From the NCBI GenBank assembly GCA_902784435.1, contig CACZUR010000012.1, positions 29,824-93,823 on the forward strand: a DNA stretch of 64,000 bases. The letters are read 5' to 3'. Positions 44,058 to 52,959 of the stretch are shown here, one piece after another (positions within the stretch are counted from its first letter, which is position 1; every line of letters begins with the position of its first letter). The position numbers and the translations under genes are program-made. The notes under the pieces are model-generated. The model did not search any database, was not told the origin of the DNA, and was given only the letters and a program-made list of their open reading frames with translations. This stretch comes from an uncultured Bacteroidia bacterium (GTDB lineage Bacteria; Bacteroidota; Bacteroidia; Bacteroidales; UBA932).

Positions 44058-45187
44058 TGGAATACAAAGCAATCAGAGCCATCATCAGCGGAGGAGGCAC
44101 GGGAGGACACATCTTCCCGGCCGTTTCCATCGGCCATAAACTGAAGCAGCTGAATCCCGATACGGAAATCCTGTTCGTGGGCGCCGAGGGCAAGATGGAG
44201 ATGGAAAAGGTTCCGGCCGAAGGCTTCAGAATCGTGGGTCTTCCCATCGTGGGCATGCAGCGCAGGCTTAGCATGAAAAACCTGATGAACAACCTTACAG
44301 TGCCCTTCCGGGTGCTGGGAAGCGTCCGGCGCGCCCGTTCCATTGTGAAGGAATTCAAGCCCGACGTGGTGGTGGGCGTAGGCGGATATGCCAGCGCTCC
44401 CCTGCTGTGGGCGGCCACCGGCATGAAGATTCCCGCCGTCATCCAGGAACAGAACGGCTTTGCCGGCCTGACCAACAAGATGCTGGGAAGCCGCGTGCAG
44501 TCCATCTGCGTGGCTTACGAGGGCATGGAGAAATTCTTCCCCGCCGGTAAGATTGTCATGTCCGGCAATCCCATCCGCGAAGCCGTCTCCCGTCCGGCGA
44601 CAGAGGCCATGAAGGCCGAAGCCATGGCCTTTTACGGCCTGGACCCGGACAAGAAGCACCTGTTCGTGGTGGGCGGCAGCCTGGGCAGCGGCACGCTGAA
44701 CAACGCCATGAAACACTGGATCCAGGACGGCTGCCCGGAAGGACAGGACGTCCAGGTGATCTGGCAGTGCGGAAAATATTACAAGAAGGACGTGGATGCC
44801 TTCATGGACGCCCATCCGGACATCCAGGGCGTCACGGCCTACGATTTCATTGCGCGCATGGACCTGGCCTATGCCGCGGCCGATGTCGTCATCAGCCGCA
44901 GCGGCGCCAGTACTGTGAGCGAACTCTGCGCCATGGGCAAGGCTACGGTATTCGTGCCTTCCCCCAATGTGGCCGAAGACCACCAGACGCACAACGCCAT
45001 GGCGCTGGTGCGCAAAGAGGCGGCCCTGCTGGTGAAGGACAGCGAAGCCATCGACGAGCTCATGCCCACCGCCATCGGCCTGCTGCACAGCCCGCAGACC
45101 CTGGCCAAACTGGAGAAAAACGCCGAATCCATGGCCCTCAGGGACGCCGCGCAGGTTATTTGTGACGAAATTTACAAGTTGGTATGA
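44057..45187 (+). CDS. murG: Undecaprenyldiphospho-muramoylpentapeptide GlcNAc transferase
   Basis: Peripheral membrane GT-B enzyme converting lipid I to lipid II. The 376 residues have the lipid-I loop GGGTGGHIFPA, the GVGGYASAPLLWA stretch, IQEQNGFAGLTNK and the UDP-GlcNAc site region SRSGASTVSELCAMGK followed by VAEDHQTHNA. ATG at MEYKAIRA is preferred; an in-frame ATG eight codons upstream (MDAKYNSI) overlaps ftsW and is possible. The stop overlaps murC (ATGA). Confidence 0.96.
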   Translation: MEYKAIRAIISGGGTGGHIFPAVSIGHKLKQLNPDTEILFVGAEGKMEMEKVPAEGFRIVGLPIVGMQRRLSMKNLMNNLTVPFRVLGSVRRARSIVKEFKPDVVVGVGGYASAPLLWAATGMKIPAVIQEQNGFAGLTNKMLGSRVQSICVAYEGMEKFFPAGKIVMSGNPIREAVSRPATEAMKAEAMAFYGLDPDKKHLFVVGGSLGSGTLNNAMKHWIQDGCPEGQDVQVIWQCGKYYKKDVDAFMDAHPDIQGVTAYDFIARMDLAYAAADVVISRSGASTVSELCAMGKATVFVPSPNVAEDHQTHNAMALVRKEAALLVKDSEAIDELMPTAIGLLHSPQTLAKLEKNAESMALRDAAQVICDEIYKLV

Positions 45188-46536
45188 AAAACGTATACTT
45201 CATAGGAATCGGCGGAATCGGAATGAGCGCCCTGGCCCGCTACTACAAGTTCAAGGGCTATGAGGTGGCGGGATACGACCGTACAAGGTCGGAGCTCACC
45301 GCCCAGCTGGAGCGGGAGGGCATCAGCGTGCATTACGAAGACCGCCCGGACCTGATTCCCGCCGACAAAGACGATACGCTGGTAGTTTACACCCCCGCCA
45401 TTCCCGCCGACCTGGGCGAACTCAGGAAGGTGATGGACGAGGGCTACGCCGTGCTCAAACGCTCCCGGACCCTGGGGCAGATTACCCAGGGGCAGCGCTG
45501 CCTGGCCGTGGCCGGCACCCACGGGAAAACCACCACCTCTACCCTCACCGCCCATATCTTCACCGAAAGCGGAGAAGGCTGCAGCGCCTTCCTGGGCGGC
45601 ATTTCCCGCAACTATGGCACCAACCTCCTGATGTCCCGCAACGAGACCGTGGTGGTGGAAGCCGATGAATTCGACCGCTCTTTCCTGCAGCTCTTCCCGG
45701 AGATCGCCGTAATCACGGCCGTGGATCCGGACCATCTGGACATCTACGGGGACTACGCCCACGTGGTAGAGGCGTTCAAGGCCTTCGCCGCTCAGGTATC
45801 GGGGACCGTCATCGCCAAGCTGAGAACGCCCATCGGCCCGGAAGATACGAAAGCGAAAGTTCTGAGCTACCATTATACCGACCCGCAGGCCGATTTCTGC
45901 GCGCTGAACCCTCACCCCGACGACTGTGGCTATTTTCACTACGACCTCAAACACCCCGGCGGCATCCTCCGCGGCATCCGCGTAGGCGCACCCGGCTGGG
46001 TGAATGCGGAGAACAGCGTGGCAGCCGCCGCCATCGCCCTCACCTACGGGCTGGAGCCGGAGAAGGTGAAAGCGGCCATCGGCACGTTCCAGGGGGTGAA
46101 ACGCCGCCTGGAGGTGCACGTGAACACGCCCGCACTAAGCTACATCGACGACTATGCCCACCATCCGGCCGAGCTGTCGTCGGCCATCACCTCCATGCGG
46201 GAAATCTTCCCCGGACGCAAGCTCACGGCCATTTTCCAGCCGCACCTGTACACCCGTACGCGGGACTTTGCACCGGAATTCGCCCAGGCGTTGTCGGCCG
46301 TGGACAAGCTCATCCTGCTGGACATTTACCCGGCCCGCGAAGAGCCCATCCCGGGCGTTACCTCCGAGATGATTTTCAAGGATGTGACCGCCCCCGAGAA
46401 AGTGCTCCTGAAAAAGGAAGAACTCATGGATTATCTCGCCGATGAACCGCTGGACGTACTGGCCAGCTTCGGCGCCGGCAACATCGACCGCTTCATCGAG
46501 CCCATCACGGAATTGTTGAATAACCGCCTGAAATAA
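45184..46536 (+). CDS. murC: UDP-N-acetylmuramate:L-alanine ligase
   Basis: First amino-acid ligase of the stem peptide. The 450-residue Mur ligase has the N-terminal loop IGIGGIGMSALAR, the P-loop AGTHGKTTTST, DEFDRSFLQL, a central VDPDHLDIYGDY and DDYAHHPAEL (the DYAHHP motif of MurC). Intact and of typical length. It is joined to murG by ATGA overlap, with ftsQ 5 bases after its stop. Confidence 0.96.
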   Translation: MKNVYFIGIGGIGMSALARYYKFKGYEVAGYDRTRSELTAQLEREGISVHYEDRPDLIPADKDDTLVVYTPAIPADLGELRKVMDEGYAVLKRSRTLGQITQGQRCLAVAGTHGKTTTSTLTAHIFTESGEGCSAFLGGISRNYGTNLLMSRNETVVVEADEFDRSFLQLFPEIAVITAVDPDHLDIYGDYAHVVEAFKAFAAQVSGTVIAKLRTPIGPEDTKAKVLSYHYTDPQADFCALNPHPDDCGYFHYDLKHPGGILRGIRVGAPGWVNAENSVAAAAIALTYGLEPEKVKAAIGTFQGVKRRLEVHVNTPALSYIDDYAHHPAELSSAITSMREIFPGRKLTAIFQPHLYTRTRDFAPEFAQALSAVDKLILLDIYPAREEPIPGVTSEMIFKDVTAPEKVLLKKEELMDYLADEPLDVLASFGAGNIDRFIEPITELLNNRLK

Positions 46537-46541
46537 CGCCC

Positions 46542-47330
46542 ATGAAACCCATTGTCCGCCGGGGGCTCGGCCTCCTTCTCATCCTTCTCTGTGCGCTTGT
46601 CTGGAGCCTCACTTCCGGCATGAGTGCATGGAAGCTGCGCGGACGTACGTGTCAGGGCGGCGGCCAGCTGGATGTCGTGGTCACCGATTCGCTGGAGCGG
46701 AATTTCGTCCGGCGGGCCGACGTGGAAAAGTGGCTGGAGGCGGAATACCGGGCCTATGCCGGCCTGCCGCTGGACAGCGTGGACCTGTACCGGATAGAGC
46801 ACATCATCCAGCATCACAGCGTGGTACGGGACTGCCAGGCTTGGCTCACCGATGACGGCATCCTGCACGTGGAGCTGAGCCAGCGGGAACCCGTGGTGCT
46901 CTTTGACAACGGAACCAACGGCTTTTATGCCGACGCCACCGGTTTCATCTTCCCCCTGCAGGCCCGGGATATGGTAGAGGTACCCGTCGTGGACGGCGCC
47001 ATCCCGCTGAAGGTGGAACGCGGATTCAAGGGTTTCCTGGAAGACAAGGAGCAGCGGGCCTGGCTGGAAAGGATCATCGGCCTGGTAGGGCACATGCGCG
47101 GGACCATCTGGGAAAGGAACATCGTGCAGTTAACGGTGGACAGGGACGGGAACCTGGTCCTGACACCGGCACAGGGGAAAGAGCGCTTCATCTTCGGGGC
47201 GCCCGTACGGGTGGAAGAGAAATTCGGCCTCATGCAGGCTTACTATGAAAGTGTGGTGCCGGCGAAGGAAAAAGGCTGGTACAAGACGGTAGACCTCCGT
47301 TACAGGGGGCAATTGGTTTGCAGAAAATAA
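46542..47330 (+). CDS. ftsQ: Cell-division protein FtsQ
   Basis: Bitopic divisome scaffold. The 262 residues have a short positively charged N-terminus, one transmembrane helix (about 8-28), then a POTRA-like segment (about 40-115; VVTDSLERNFVRRADVEKW and a DSVDLYRIEHIIQHHSVVRD strand-helix) and a beta domain. Identification is by topology and place between murC and ftsA, since sequence identity in the family is low. ftsA follows after 11 bases. Confidence 0.88.
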   Translation: MKPIVRRGLGLLLILLCALVWSLTSGMSAWKLRGRTCQGGGQLDVVVTDSLERNFVRRADVEKWLEAEYRAYAGLPLDSVDLYRIEHIIQHHSVVRDCQAWLTDDGILHVELSQREPVVLFDNGTNGFYADATGFIFPLQARDMVEVPVVDGAIPLKVERGFKGFLEDKEQRAWLERIIGLVGHMRGTIWERNIVQLTVDRDGNLVLTPAQGKERFIFGAPVRVEEKFGLMQAYYESVVPAKEKGWYKTVDLRYRGQLVCRK

Positions 47331-47341
47331 ACAATCGCCAT

Positions 47342-48793
47342 ATGGAAGAAAAATACATTGCATCAATCGACCTGGGAAGCGCCAAGTTCGGGCTGTGCGT
47401 AGCCCGCGTCAACGGGGATGACGTCCAGATCGTGTACTACAAAGAATTTCCCTCCGAGGGCATCCGGGCCAGCATGATTTCCAACCCCATGAAGGCATCG
47501 GCCTGCCTGAAGGATGCCATTGCCGACGCAGAGAACGAGCTCATGATCAAGATCCTGCAGGTGGTGGTGGGCATGCCCCGCAACGAGGTTACGCAGGTAA
47601 CGGCATCGGCCCGCATAGACCGCACCAATCCGGACGAATACATTACGTCCGAGGAAGTGGACGCCCTCAAATCCATGGCCGTGGAGACCTATCCCCTCTC
47701 CAATCCGGAACAGCAGATCATGTACGGCGCCGTGGCGCAGTCCTTCTCCATCGACGACGAAATCCAGCTGGTGGAAAGCGAGGTGGTTGGCACCCTCTCC
47801 AGCACGCTGGAAGGCAATTTCAAAGTGTTTGTGGGCAGCCGCCGGGCCACGACGGCCCTGGACAAGATTTTCAACAGCCTGAACATTGCCGTGGCCAAGA
47901 AATACTTCCTGCCGGACGTAGTGGCCCGCACCGTACTGGGTGCCGAAGAAATGGCCGGCGGCGTAGCCCTGGTAGACGTGGGGGCCGGCGTCACTTCCGT
48001 AGCGGTATACCACGGCGGCATCATGCGTTATTACGCGGCCATCCCCTTCGGCGGCAAATCCGTCACCAACGACATCCGCACGGAATGCTCCATCTCCGAG
48101 GATTTGGCAGAGAAAATCAAGAAGCGCTTCGGTGCCTGCCTGCCTTCCAAACTGGCCAATCTGAGCGAAAAGGTGCTGCAGATCCGCCTCACGGAACCTT
48201 ACAAGGAAGTGCCCGTGCGCTACATTTCCGAGGTCATCGACTGCCGTTGCCGGGAAATCGTGGAAGCCGTCCTGTACTACATCCAGGAAAGCGGCCTGCA
48301 GAACTCCCTGCGCAGCGGTATCGTGGTTACCGGCGGCGGGGCCGAACTCACCAATTTTGTCCCGCTGGTGAAAGAGATGTCCGGCTACGAGGTCCGCAAG
48401 GGCTATCCGCGTTTCATGTTCTCCTCTTCGGTGGGGAGCGGGGTCTATTCCACCTCGGCAACCTCGGCCATCGGCATGGTGCTGTCGGCCAAGGACGACG
48501 GTCTGCCGGACTGCGTGAGCATGCCGGAAGTGCCGGCCAAGGACGAAGAAGAGGTGGTGGAAGTGGAAGTGACCAACGAGACCCCCGTGGTGCAGGACAC
48601 CCTGTTCGAGCAAAAGGTGATGGACGACCTGGTGCAGCCCGTGGAGAAACCCAAGCAGCCGGCCACGACCAAAGTCAAAGTTTCCAAGCCCAAGAATACC
48701 GAGAAGACCGGTATCTTCTCCATCTTCTGGAAGAAAGTGGGCAACACTGCATTGGACATTTACGACAGAGCAAATAAGGAGGACAACGAATGA
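47342..48793 (+). CDS. ftsA: Cell-division protein FtsA
   Basis: Actin-like membrane tether for FtsZ. The 483-residue protein has phosphate-1 ASIDLGSAKFG, phosphate-2 VDVGAGVTSVAV and the adenosine region VVTGGGAELTNF, with a 1C subdomain between. A long acidic, Pro/Val-rich linker (about 395-455) leads to a C-terminal amphipathic helix (TGIFSIFWKKVGNTALDIY) that binds the inner membrane. The ATG at MEEKYIA is used; a TTG eight codons upstream is inside ftsQ. ATGA overlap with ftsZ. Confidence 0.95.
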   Translation: MEEKYIASIDLGSAKFGLCVARVNGDDVQIVYYKEFPSEGIRASMISNPMKASACLKDAIADAENELMIKILQVVVGMPRNEVTQVTASARIDRTNPDEYITSEEVDALKSMAVETYPLSNPEQQIMYGAVAQSFSIDDEIQLVESEVVGTLSSTLEGNFKVFVGSRRATTALDKIFNSLNIAVAKKYFLPDVVARTVLGAEEMAGGVALVDVGAGVTSVAVYHGGIMRYYAAIPFGGKSVTNDIRTECSISEDLAEKIKKRFGACLPSKLANLSEKVLQIRLTEPYKEVPVRYISEVIDCRCREIVEAVLYYIQESGLQNSLRSGIVVTGGGAELTNFVPLVKEMSGYEVRKGYPRFMFSSSVGSGVYSTSATSAIGMVLSAKDDGLPDCVSMPEVPAKDEEEVVEVEVTNETPVVQDTLFEQKVMDDLVQPVEKPKQPATTKVKVSKPKNTEKTGIFSIFWKKVGNTALDIYDRANKEDNE

Positions 48794-50028
48794 ATATGGA
48801 AGAAAACATCACCCCCCGGGACTGGAACCAGGAGAACGCCATCATCAAGGTGGTGGGCGTAGGGGGCGGCGGCTGCAACGCCGTGAACTACATGTACAAG
48901 CAGAACATCCAGGGCTGCAGTTTCATTGTGTGCAATACCGATGCGCAGGCCCTCCAGAGCAGTGAGGTCCCGGTAAAAATCCAGATGGGTCAGAACGGCC
49001 TGGGCGCAGGGACAGACCCCACCGCCGGCCGCAACGCCGCCCTGGAAAGCCAGGACGAGATTGCCCGCAAGGTGCTGGACTGCGGTACGCAGATGCTCTT
49101 CATCACCGCCGGCATGGGCGGCGGCACCGGAACCGGAGCCTCCCCCGTCATTGCCAAGATGGCCAAGGAACGGGGTATCCTTACCGTGGCCGTCGTTACC
49201 ATCCCATTCAAGAACGAAGGCAACGAAAGCCAGTCCAAGGCTGTGGACGGCATCCACGAATTGGAAAAGAACGTAGACGCCCTCCTGATCATCAACAACG
49301 AGAAGCTGTATCAGTTCTTCGGGGACACCCTGATCCAGGAAGCCTTCCCCAAGGCCGATGAAGTGCTGGCCACCGCCGTGCGCGGCATCATCGAGGTCAT
49401 CAGCTGCCCCGGCTACATCAATGTCGACTTCCAGGATGTGTGCAAGATGATGCGCAATTCCGGCATGGCCCTCATGGGCAGCGGCGTAGGTTCCGGAGAA
49501 GACCGCCTGGAAATTGCCGTGAAAGGTGCCTTCGAGAGTCCGCTCCTGAACGACTTCGACATGAAGACCGCCAAGAACGTCCTGGTGAACATCACCACCG
49601 GCAACAACGAGAAAGGTGCCAAGATGAGCGACCTGGAGAAGATCGACGACATGATTACCCATTACACGGGCAACGCCAACCATTTCAAGAAAGGCATCAT
49701 CTGGGACGATGACCCCGAATTCGGCGACAAGATCCGCATCACCGCCATCGTCACCGGCTTCCAGATGGACCTGGGCGGCCTGGGCCTGAACAAGGACCTG
49801 GGCAACCTGGTCATCATCGACGAAACCTTCCAGTGGGAGTACAAGGAGCACAGCGGCGAGATGTCTCTGCCCTCCGTGGCCGAAACCATCAAAATCGGCT
49901 ACAACAACTCCGACAACGCCCGTCACGTCACCTTCGCCACCGACCGGCGCCCCGCCCTTTGCATCGCCCCCGGCGAGAAAAAGGCCGACCTGGAGAACAT
50001 TCCCGCCATCCGCCGCGCCCACTCCTAG
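48790..50028 (+). CDS. ftsZ: Cell-division protein FtsZ
   Basis: Tubulin-like GTPase forming the Z ring. The 412 residues hold the N-terminal nucleotide loop VVGVGGGGCNAVN, the tubulin signature GGGTGTGASP and the T7-loop region (about 205-225). The C-terminal peptide DLENIPAIRRAHS follows a short linker and fits the FtsA-binding tail. This is the last of 13 same-direction genes (mraZ to ftsZ), the gene order usual in Bacteroidota; murF, murB and ddl are not in the cluster. A half-element of the palindrome family follows. Confidence 0.97.
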   Translation: MNMEENITPRDWNQENAIIKVVGVGGGGCNAVNYMYKQNIQGCSFIVCNTDAQALQSSEVPVKIQMGQNGLGAGTDPTAGRNAALESQDEIARKVLDCGTQMLFITAGMGGGTGTGASPVIAKMAKERGILTVAVVTIPFKNEGNESQSKAVDGIHELEKNVDALLIINNEKLYQFFGDTLIQEAFPKADEVLATAVRGIIEVISCPGYINVDFQDVCKMMRNSGMALMGSGVGSGEDRLEIAVKGAFESPLLNDFDMKTAKNVLVNITTGNNEKGAKMSDLEKIDDMITHYTGNANHFKKGIIWDDDPEFGDKIRITAIVTGFQMDLGGLGLNKDLGNLVIIDETFQWEYKEHSGEMSLPSVAETIKIGYNNSDNARHVTFATDRRPALCIAPGEKKADLENIPAIRRAHS

Positions 50029-50043
50029 TGCCGCGTGGCCCCA

Positions 50044-50088
50044 GCCTGCCCGGGAAGTGCCTGATATTCAGCCAATTCCCGGGCAGGC
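50044..50088. repeat. Half-length nested-palindrome element, copy D (between ftsZ and gltX)
   Basis: Perfect 13-bp arms GCCTGCCCGGGAA (50044-50056) and TTCCCGGGCAGGC (50076-50088) close a 19-base loop that holds part of the family core (CTGATATTCAGCCAATT). Segment 50052-50079 aligns with copy C 3966-3993. The inner hairpin of the full elements is missing. It starts 15 bases after the ftsZ stop. Confidence 0.65.
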
Positions 50089-50130
50089 AGCGTCCACCGA
50101 ACGGCGGTTGCAAATCTGCAGGGAATCCGC

Positions 50131-50138
50131 TAACTTTG
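50131..50138 (+). promoter_or_regulatory. -7 promoter box of gltX
   Basis: TAACTTTG followed by CA, 21 bases before the gltX ATG, giving gltX a transcript separate from the dcw cluster. Confidence 0.65.
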
Positions 50139-50159
50139 CACGTTCAAGAAACAACAGTC

Positions 50160-51941
50160 ATGGAAAGAAGAACCCGCGTAAGATTTGCCCCTTCTCCCAC
50201 CGGCCCGCTGCATATGGGCGGTGTGCGGACGGCACTTTATAACTACCTGTATGCCAAACAGAAAGGAGGAGATTTCATCATCCGCATCGAGGATACGGAT
50301 TCCCACCGGTTCGTGCCGGGGGCCGAACAGTACATCATCGAGGCCCTGAACTGGTGCGGCATCGTCCCGGACGAAGGCGTGCAGGATGGAAAGATCGTGG
50401 AGGAGGCCAGCGAGCGGCATCCGCACGCGCCTTATCGGCAAAGCCAGCGCAAGCCGCTGTACCGGAAGTATGCGGAACAGCTCGTGGCCGATGGCTGGGC
50501 CTACTACGCGTTTGACAGTGCCGACGAACTGAATGCCCGCCGGACAGAGGCCGAGGCCCGCAAAGAAACCTTCATGTACAACGCCGCCACGCGCGGGGAA
50601 CTGCGTAACTCCCTGACGCTGTCATCGGCCGAAGTCCAAAAACTGCTGGCCGAAACCACCGACTGGACCATCCGCTTCAAGATGCCCCTGAACCGCGTGG
50701 TGAAGATGGACGACCTCATCCGCGGCCACGTGGAGGTGAACACCGACACCCTGGACGACAAAGTGCTTTGGAAACGGGCCGATGAACTGCCTACCTACCA
50801 CCTGGCCAACATCGTGGACGACCACCTGATGGAAATCACGGAGGTCATCCGCGGCGAGGAATGGCTTCCTTCGCTTCCGCTGCATTACCTTCTGTATGAG
50901 GCATTCGGCTGGACCGATACCATGCCCCGTTTCGCCCACCTGTCCCTGCTCCTGAAGCCGGACGGCAAGGGCAAGCTTAGCAAGCGGGACGGAGACCGCC
51001 TGGGCTTTCCGGTGTTCCCGCTGCGTTGGCAGAACCCCGAAACCGGCGAAGTCTCCCGCGGCTACCGCGAAGACGGCTACTTCCCGGAGGCATTTGTGAA
51101 CCTGCTGGCCTTCCTGGGCTGGAACCCCGGAGGAGAGCGTGAGCTTTACACCATTGACGAATTGGTTCCCGTTTTCTCCCTGGACCGCGTGATCAAATCC
51201 GGCGCCCGCTTCAACGTGGAAAAGGCCAAGTGGTACAACAAGGAATACCTGCGGGCCAAGACAACGGAGCAGCTCACGGACCTGTTCATCCCCGTGCTGG
51301 AGAGCCACGGCCTCCAGGTGGTGGACTGCCCCTGCAACGCCCTCACCGCCGGTGCGTCCTTCGAAGGCTTCGGGGCCGATTTCACCAACCACATCTTCAC
51401 GCGTGAGTACGTGCAGGCCGTGGTGGAGCTGGTGAAAGAGCGCGCTACTTTCGTGGCCGATATGTGGGATATCGCCGCCTATCTGTTTGTGAGTCCGGAG
51501 CAGTTCCAGGCCTTCGGCGTCAAAGCCGGCGCAGGCTTGCCTTCCAAGCCGGTGGACCCCAATCGGCCCGTCGACCCCAGAGCCAAGGTGTATGACGATA
51601 CCCTCACGGCACCTTTTCTGGCCAAGGATGTGGACAAATTCTGGAATCCGGACCACTACGAGCACTGCTTCGAGGTATGCCAGTACATCAGCGGCGCCAA
51701 CTTCGGCTTCGACGACTTGGATCCTTACCGGGGTGCTATGTCTGCCGACGCCCTGGAGCATGCGCTGGAAGACTACATCAAAATGCGCGAATACCCCATG
51801 GGCAAAGTGATGAACAGTCTGCGCCTGGCCCTCACCGGCGCCGCCAGCGGCCTGGGTATCGCCGCCATCCTGGGCTTCATCGGCCGAAAGGAATTCGCCC
51901 GCCGCATGACCTACGTGGCCGGGCGCCTGGGACGACTCTAG
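50160..51941 (+). CDS. gltX: Glutamate:tRNA ligase, unusually long
   Basis: Class I aminoacyl-tRNA synthetase charging tRNA-Glu. The HIGH-type motif is PTGPLHMGG (residues about 12-20) and the KMSKS-type motif is KLSKRDGDRLGF. The 593-residue length exceeds the usual roughly 500; the excess is chiefly in the C-terminal anticodon-binding half, where a Cys/Ala-rich segment and a Pro-rich stretch (SKPVDPNRPVDPRAK) are inserted around residues 385-480. The catalytic half is conserved. ATG follows the promoter by 21 bases. A palindromic element begins 8 bases after the stop. Confidence 0.93.
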   Translation: MERRTRVRFAPSPTGPLHMGGVRTALYNYLYAKQKGGDFIIRIEDTDSHRFVPGAEQYIIEALNWCGIVPDEGVQDGKIVEEASERHPHAPYRQSQRKPLYRKYAEQLVADGWAYYAFDSADELNARRTEAEARKETFMYNAATRGELRNSLTLSSAEVQKLLAETTDWTIRFKMPLNRVVKMDDLIRGHVEVNTDTLDDKVLWKRADELPTYHLANIVDDHLMEITEVIRGEEWLPSLPLHYLLYEAFGWTDTMPRFAHLSLLLKPDGKGKLSKRDGDRLGFPVFPLRWQNPETGEVSRGYREDGYFPEAFVNLLAFLGWNPGGERELYTIDELVPVFSLDRVIKSGARFNVEKAKWYNKEYLRAKTTEQLTDLFIPVLESHGLQVVDCPCNALTAGASFEGFGADFTNHIFTREYVQAVVELVKERATFVADMWDIAAYLFVSPEQFQAFGVKAGAGLPSKPVDPNRPVDPRAKVYDDTLTAPFLAKDVDKFWNPDHYEHCFEVCQYISGANFGFDDLDPYRGAMSADALEHALEDYIKMREYPMGKVMNSLRLALTGAASGLGIAAILGFIGRKEFARRMTYVAGRLGRL

Positions 51942-51949
51942 GTTTCGTG

Positions 51950-52054
51950 CCTGGCGCCCAACCAATTGACACACAGCAAATTACAGACTATCCGGTGCAC
52001 TTTTTTGTGCACCGGATTTGTTGTAAATCAGTGACTGTCAGCTACTTGCCAGGC
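51950..52054. repeat. Nested-palindrome intergenic element, copy B (between gltX and truB)
   Basis: Outer arms GCCTGGC (51950-51956) and GCCAGGC (52048-52054). The inner hairpin is ATCCGGTGCAC / GTGCACCGGAT (51990-52000 and 52007-52017), 11 bp perfect, loop TTTTTT. Core segment 52022-52049 matches copies A, C and E. The right arm lies in the final codons of truB (LPGK, stop). Convergent genes flank it. Confidence 0.8.
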
Positions 52055-52959
52055 AGGCTGTCGAACAACGACAGCGCCTGCTCCAGGGAAAGGGCGTCCT
52101 GAACGCAGAAATCCCCGCTGCGGGAACGGATGAGGCCGGAAAGATGAGCGCCGGAGCCCAGGGACTCGCCCAGGTCGCGGGCGAAAGCGCGGATGTAAGT
52201 GCCTTTGGAACACGCGATGCGGATCACGGCTTCCGGCAGTCCCAGGGCCGATGTATCGGCCACATGGATACGCGCCGATGCATGGGAAACCTCCGAAGAA
52301 GGAGAGGAAGCGACACGGGGATCAACGGTGCCTGGGACCGGGCCCACGGAACCCGCGGGATAAAACGCCAGGAGTTCCAGCTCCGAAATCACAATCCGGC
52401 TGCGGTGAAGGGTTTCCAGGGCGGCGGCATCAAACCGGGATTCCCGGTCGGAGCCGGGGTGGGCCAGGTGCGCCTTGTAGAGTTTCCGGGCCAGTTCGTA
52501 GGCCCGGACCCCGTCTACGCTTTTGGCGCTGAAAAGCGGCGCCACCTGCTCCTGGTCGCCCAGGAAGGCAGGGAGGGCAGTGCGCACGGCATCGGCCGAA
52601 ATATGCTCATAGGGGAAGCGCCGGTCCACCTCCTTCTCCAGGTCGTAAGACGGCGTAGTGGCCCCGAAACGGATGCGCGCGATATATTCCTTGTCGTGGT
52701 CCTGCAGCTCCTGGGCCCGTTTGCAGGCATTGCCGATGCAAACCAGCAGCACCCCCGTCGCCAGCGGATCCAGCGTGCCGGCGTGACCCACCTTCAGGTT
52801 TTTCTTGCCGAAGTGCCGGATGGCTTTCCATTTGATTTTGCGGATGACATCGGCCGATGTCCAGCGATACGGCTTGTCTACCGGCAGGACGATGCCTTCC
52901 GGATAGTCGTCGATGTCGTGAGACAGAAGCGTTCCGGGCTGCGGAATCAGGAAACTCAT
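52042..52959 (-). CDS. truB: tRNA pseudouridine-55 synthase TruB
   Basis: Makes pseudouridine 55 in the T loop of tRNAs. The 305-residue protein has the catalytic motif VGHAGTLDPLATG (nucleophile D64), the YEL-containing SVDGVRAYELAR segment and the CSKGTYIRAFARDLGE helix. It is longer than most Bacteroidota TruB (about 240): a Ser/Pro/Ala-rich insertion (about 205-245; VGPVPGTVDPRVASSPSSEV) is placed before the last conserved block. ATG at MSFLIPQ chosen; it overlaps the rpiB stop (ATGA). The C-terminus is formed by the arm of a palindromic repeat. Confidence 0.93.
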   Translation of the reverse strand: MSFLIPQPGTLLSHDIDDYPEGIVLPVDKPYRWTSADVIRKIKWKAIRHFGKKNLKVGHAGTLDPLATGVLLVCIGNACKRAQELQDHDKEYIARIRFGATTPSYDLEKEVDRRFPYEHISADAVRTALPAFLGDQEQVAPLFSAKSVDGVRAYELARKLYKAHLAHPGSDRESRFDAAALETLHRSRIVISELELLAFYPAGSVGPVPGTVDPRVASSPSSEVSHASARIHVADTSALGLPEAVIRIACSKGTYIRAFARDLGESLGSGAHLSGLIRSRSGDFCVQDALSLEQALSLFDSLPGK

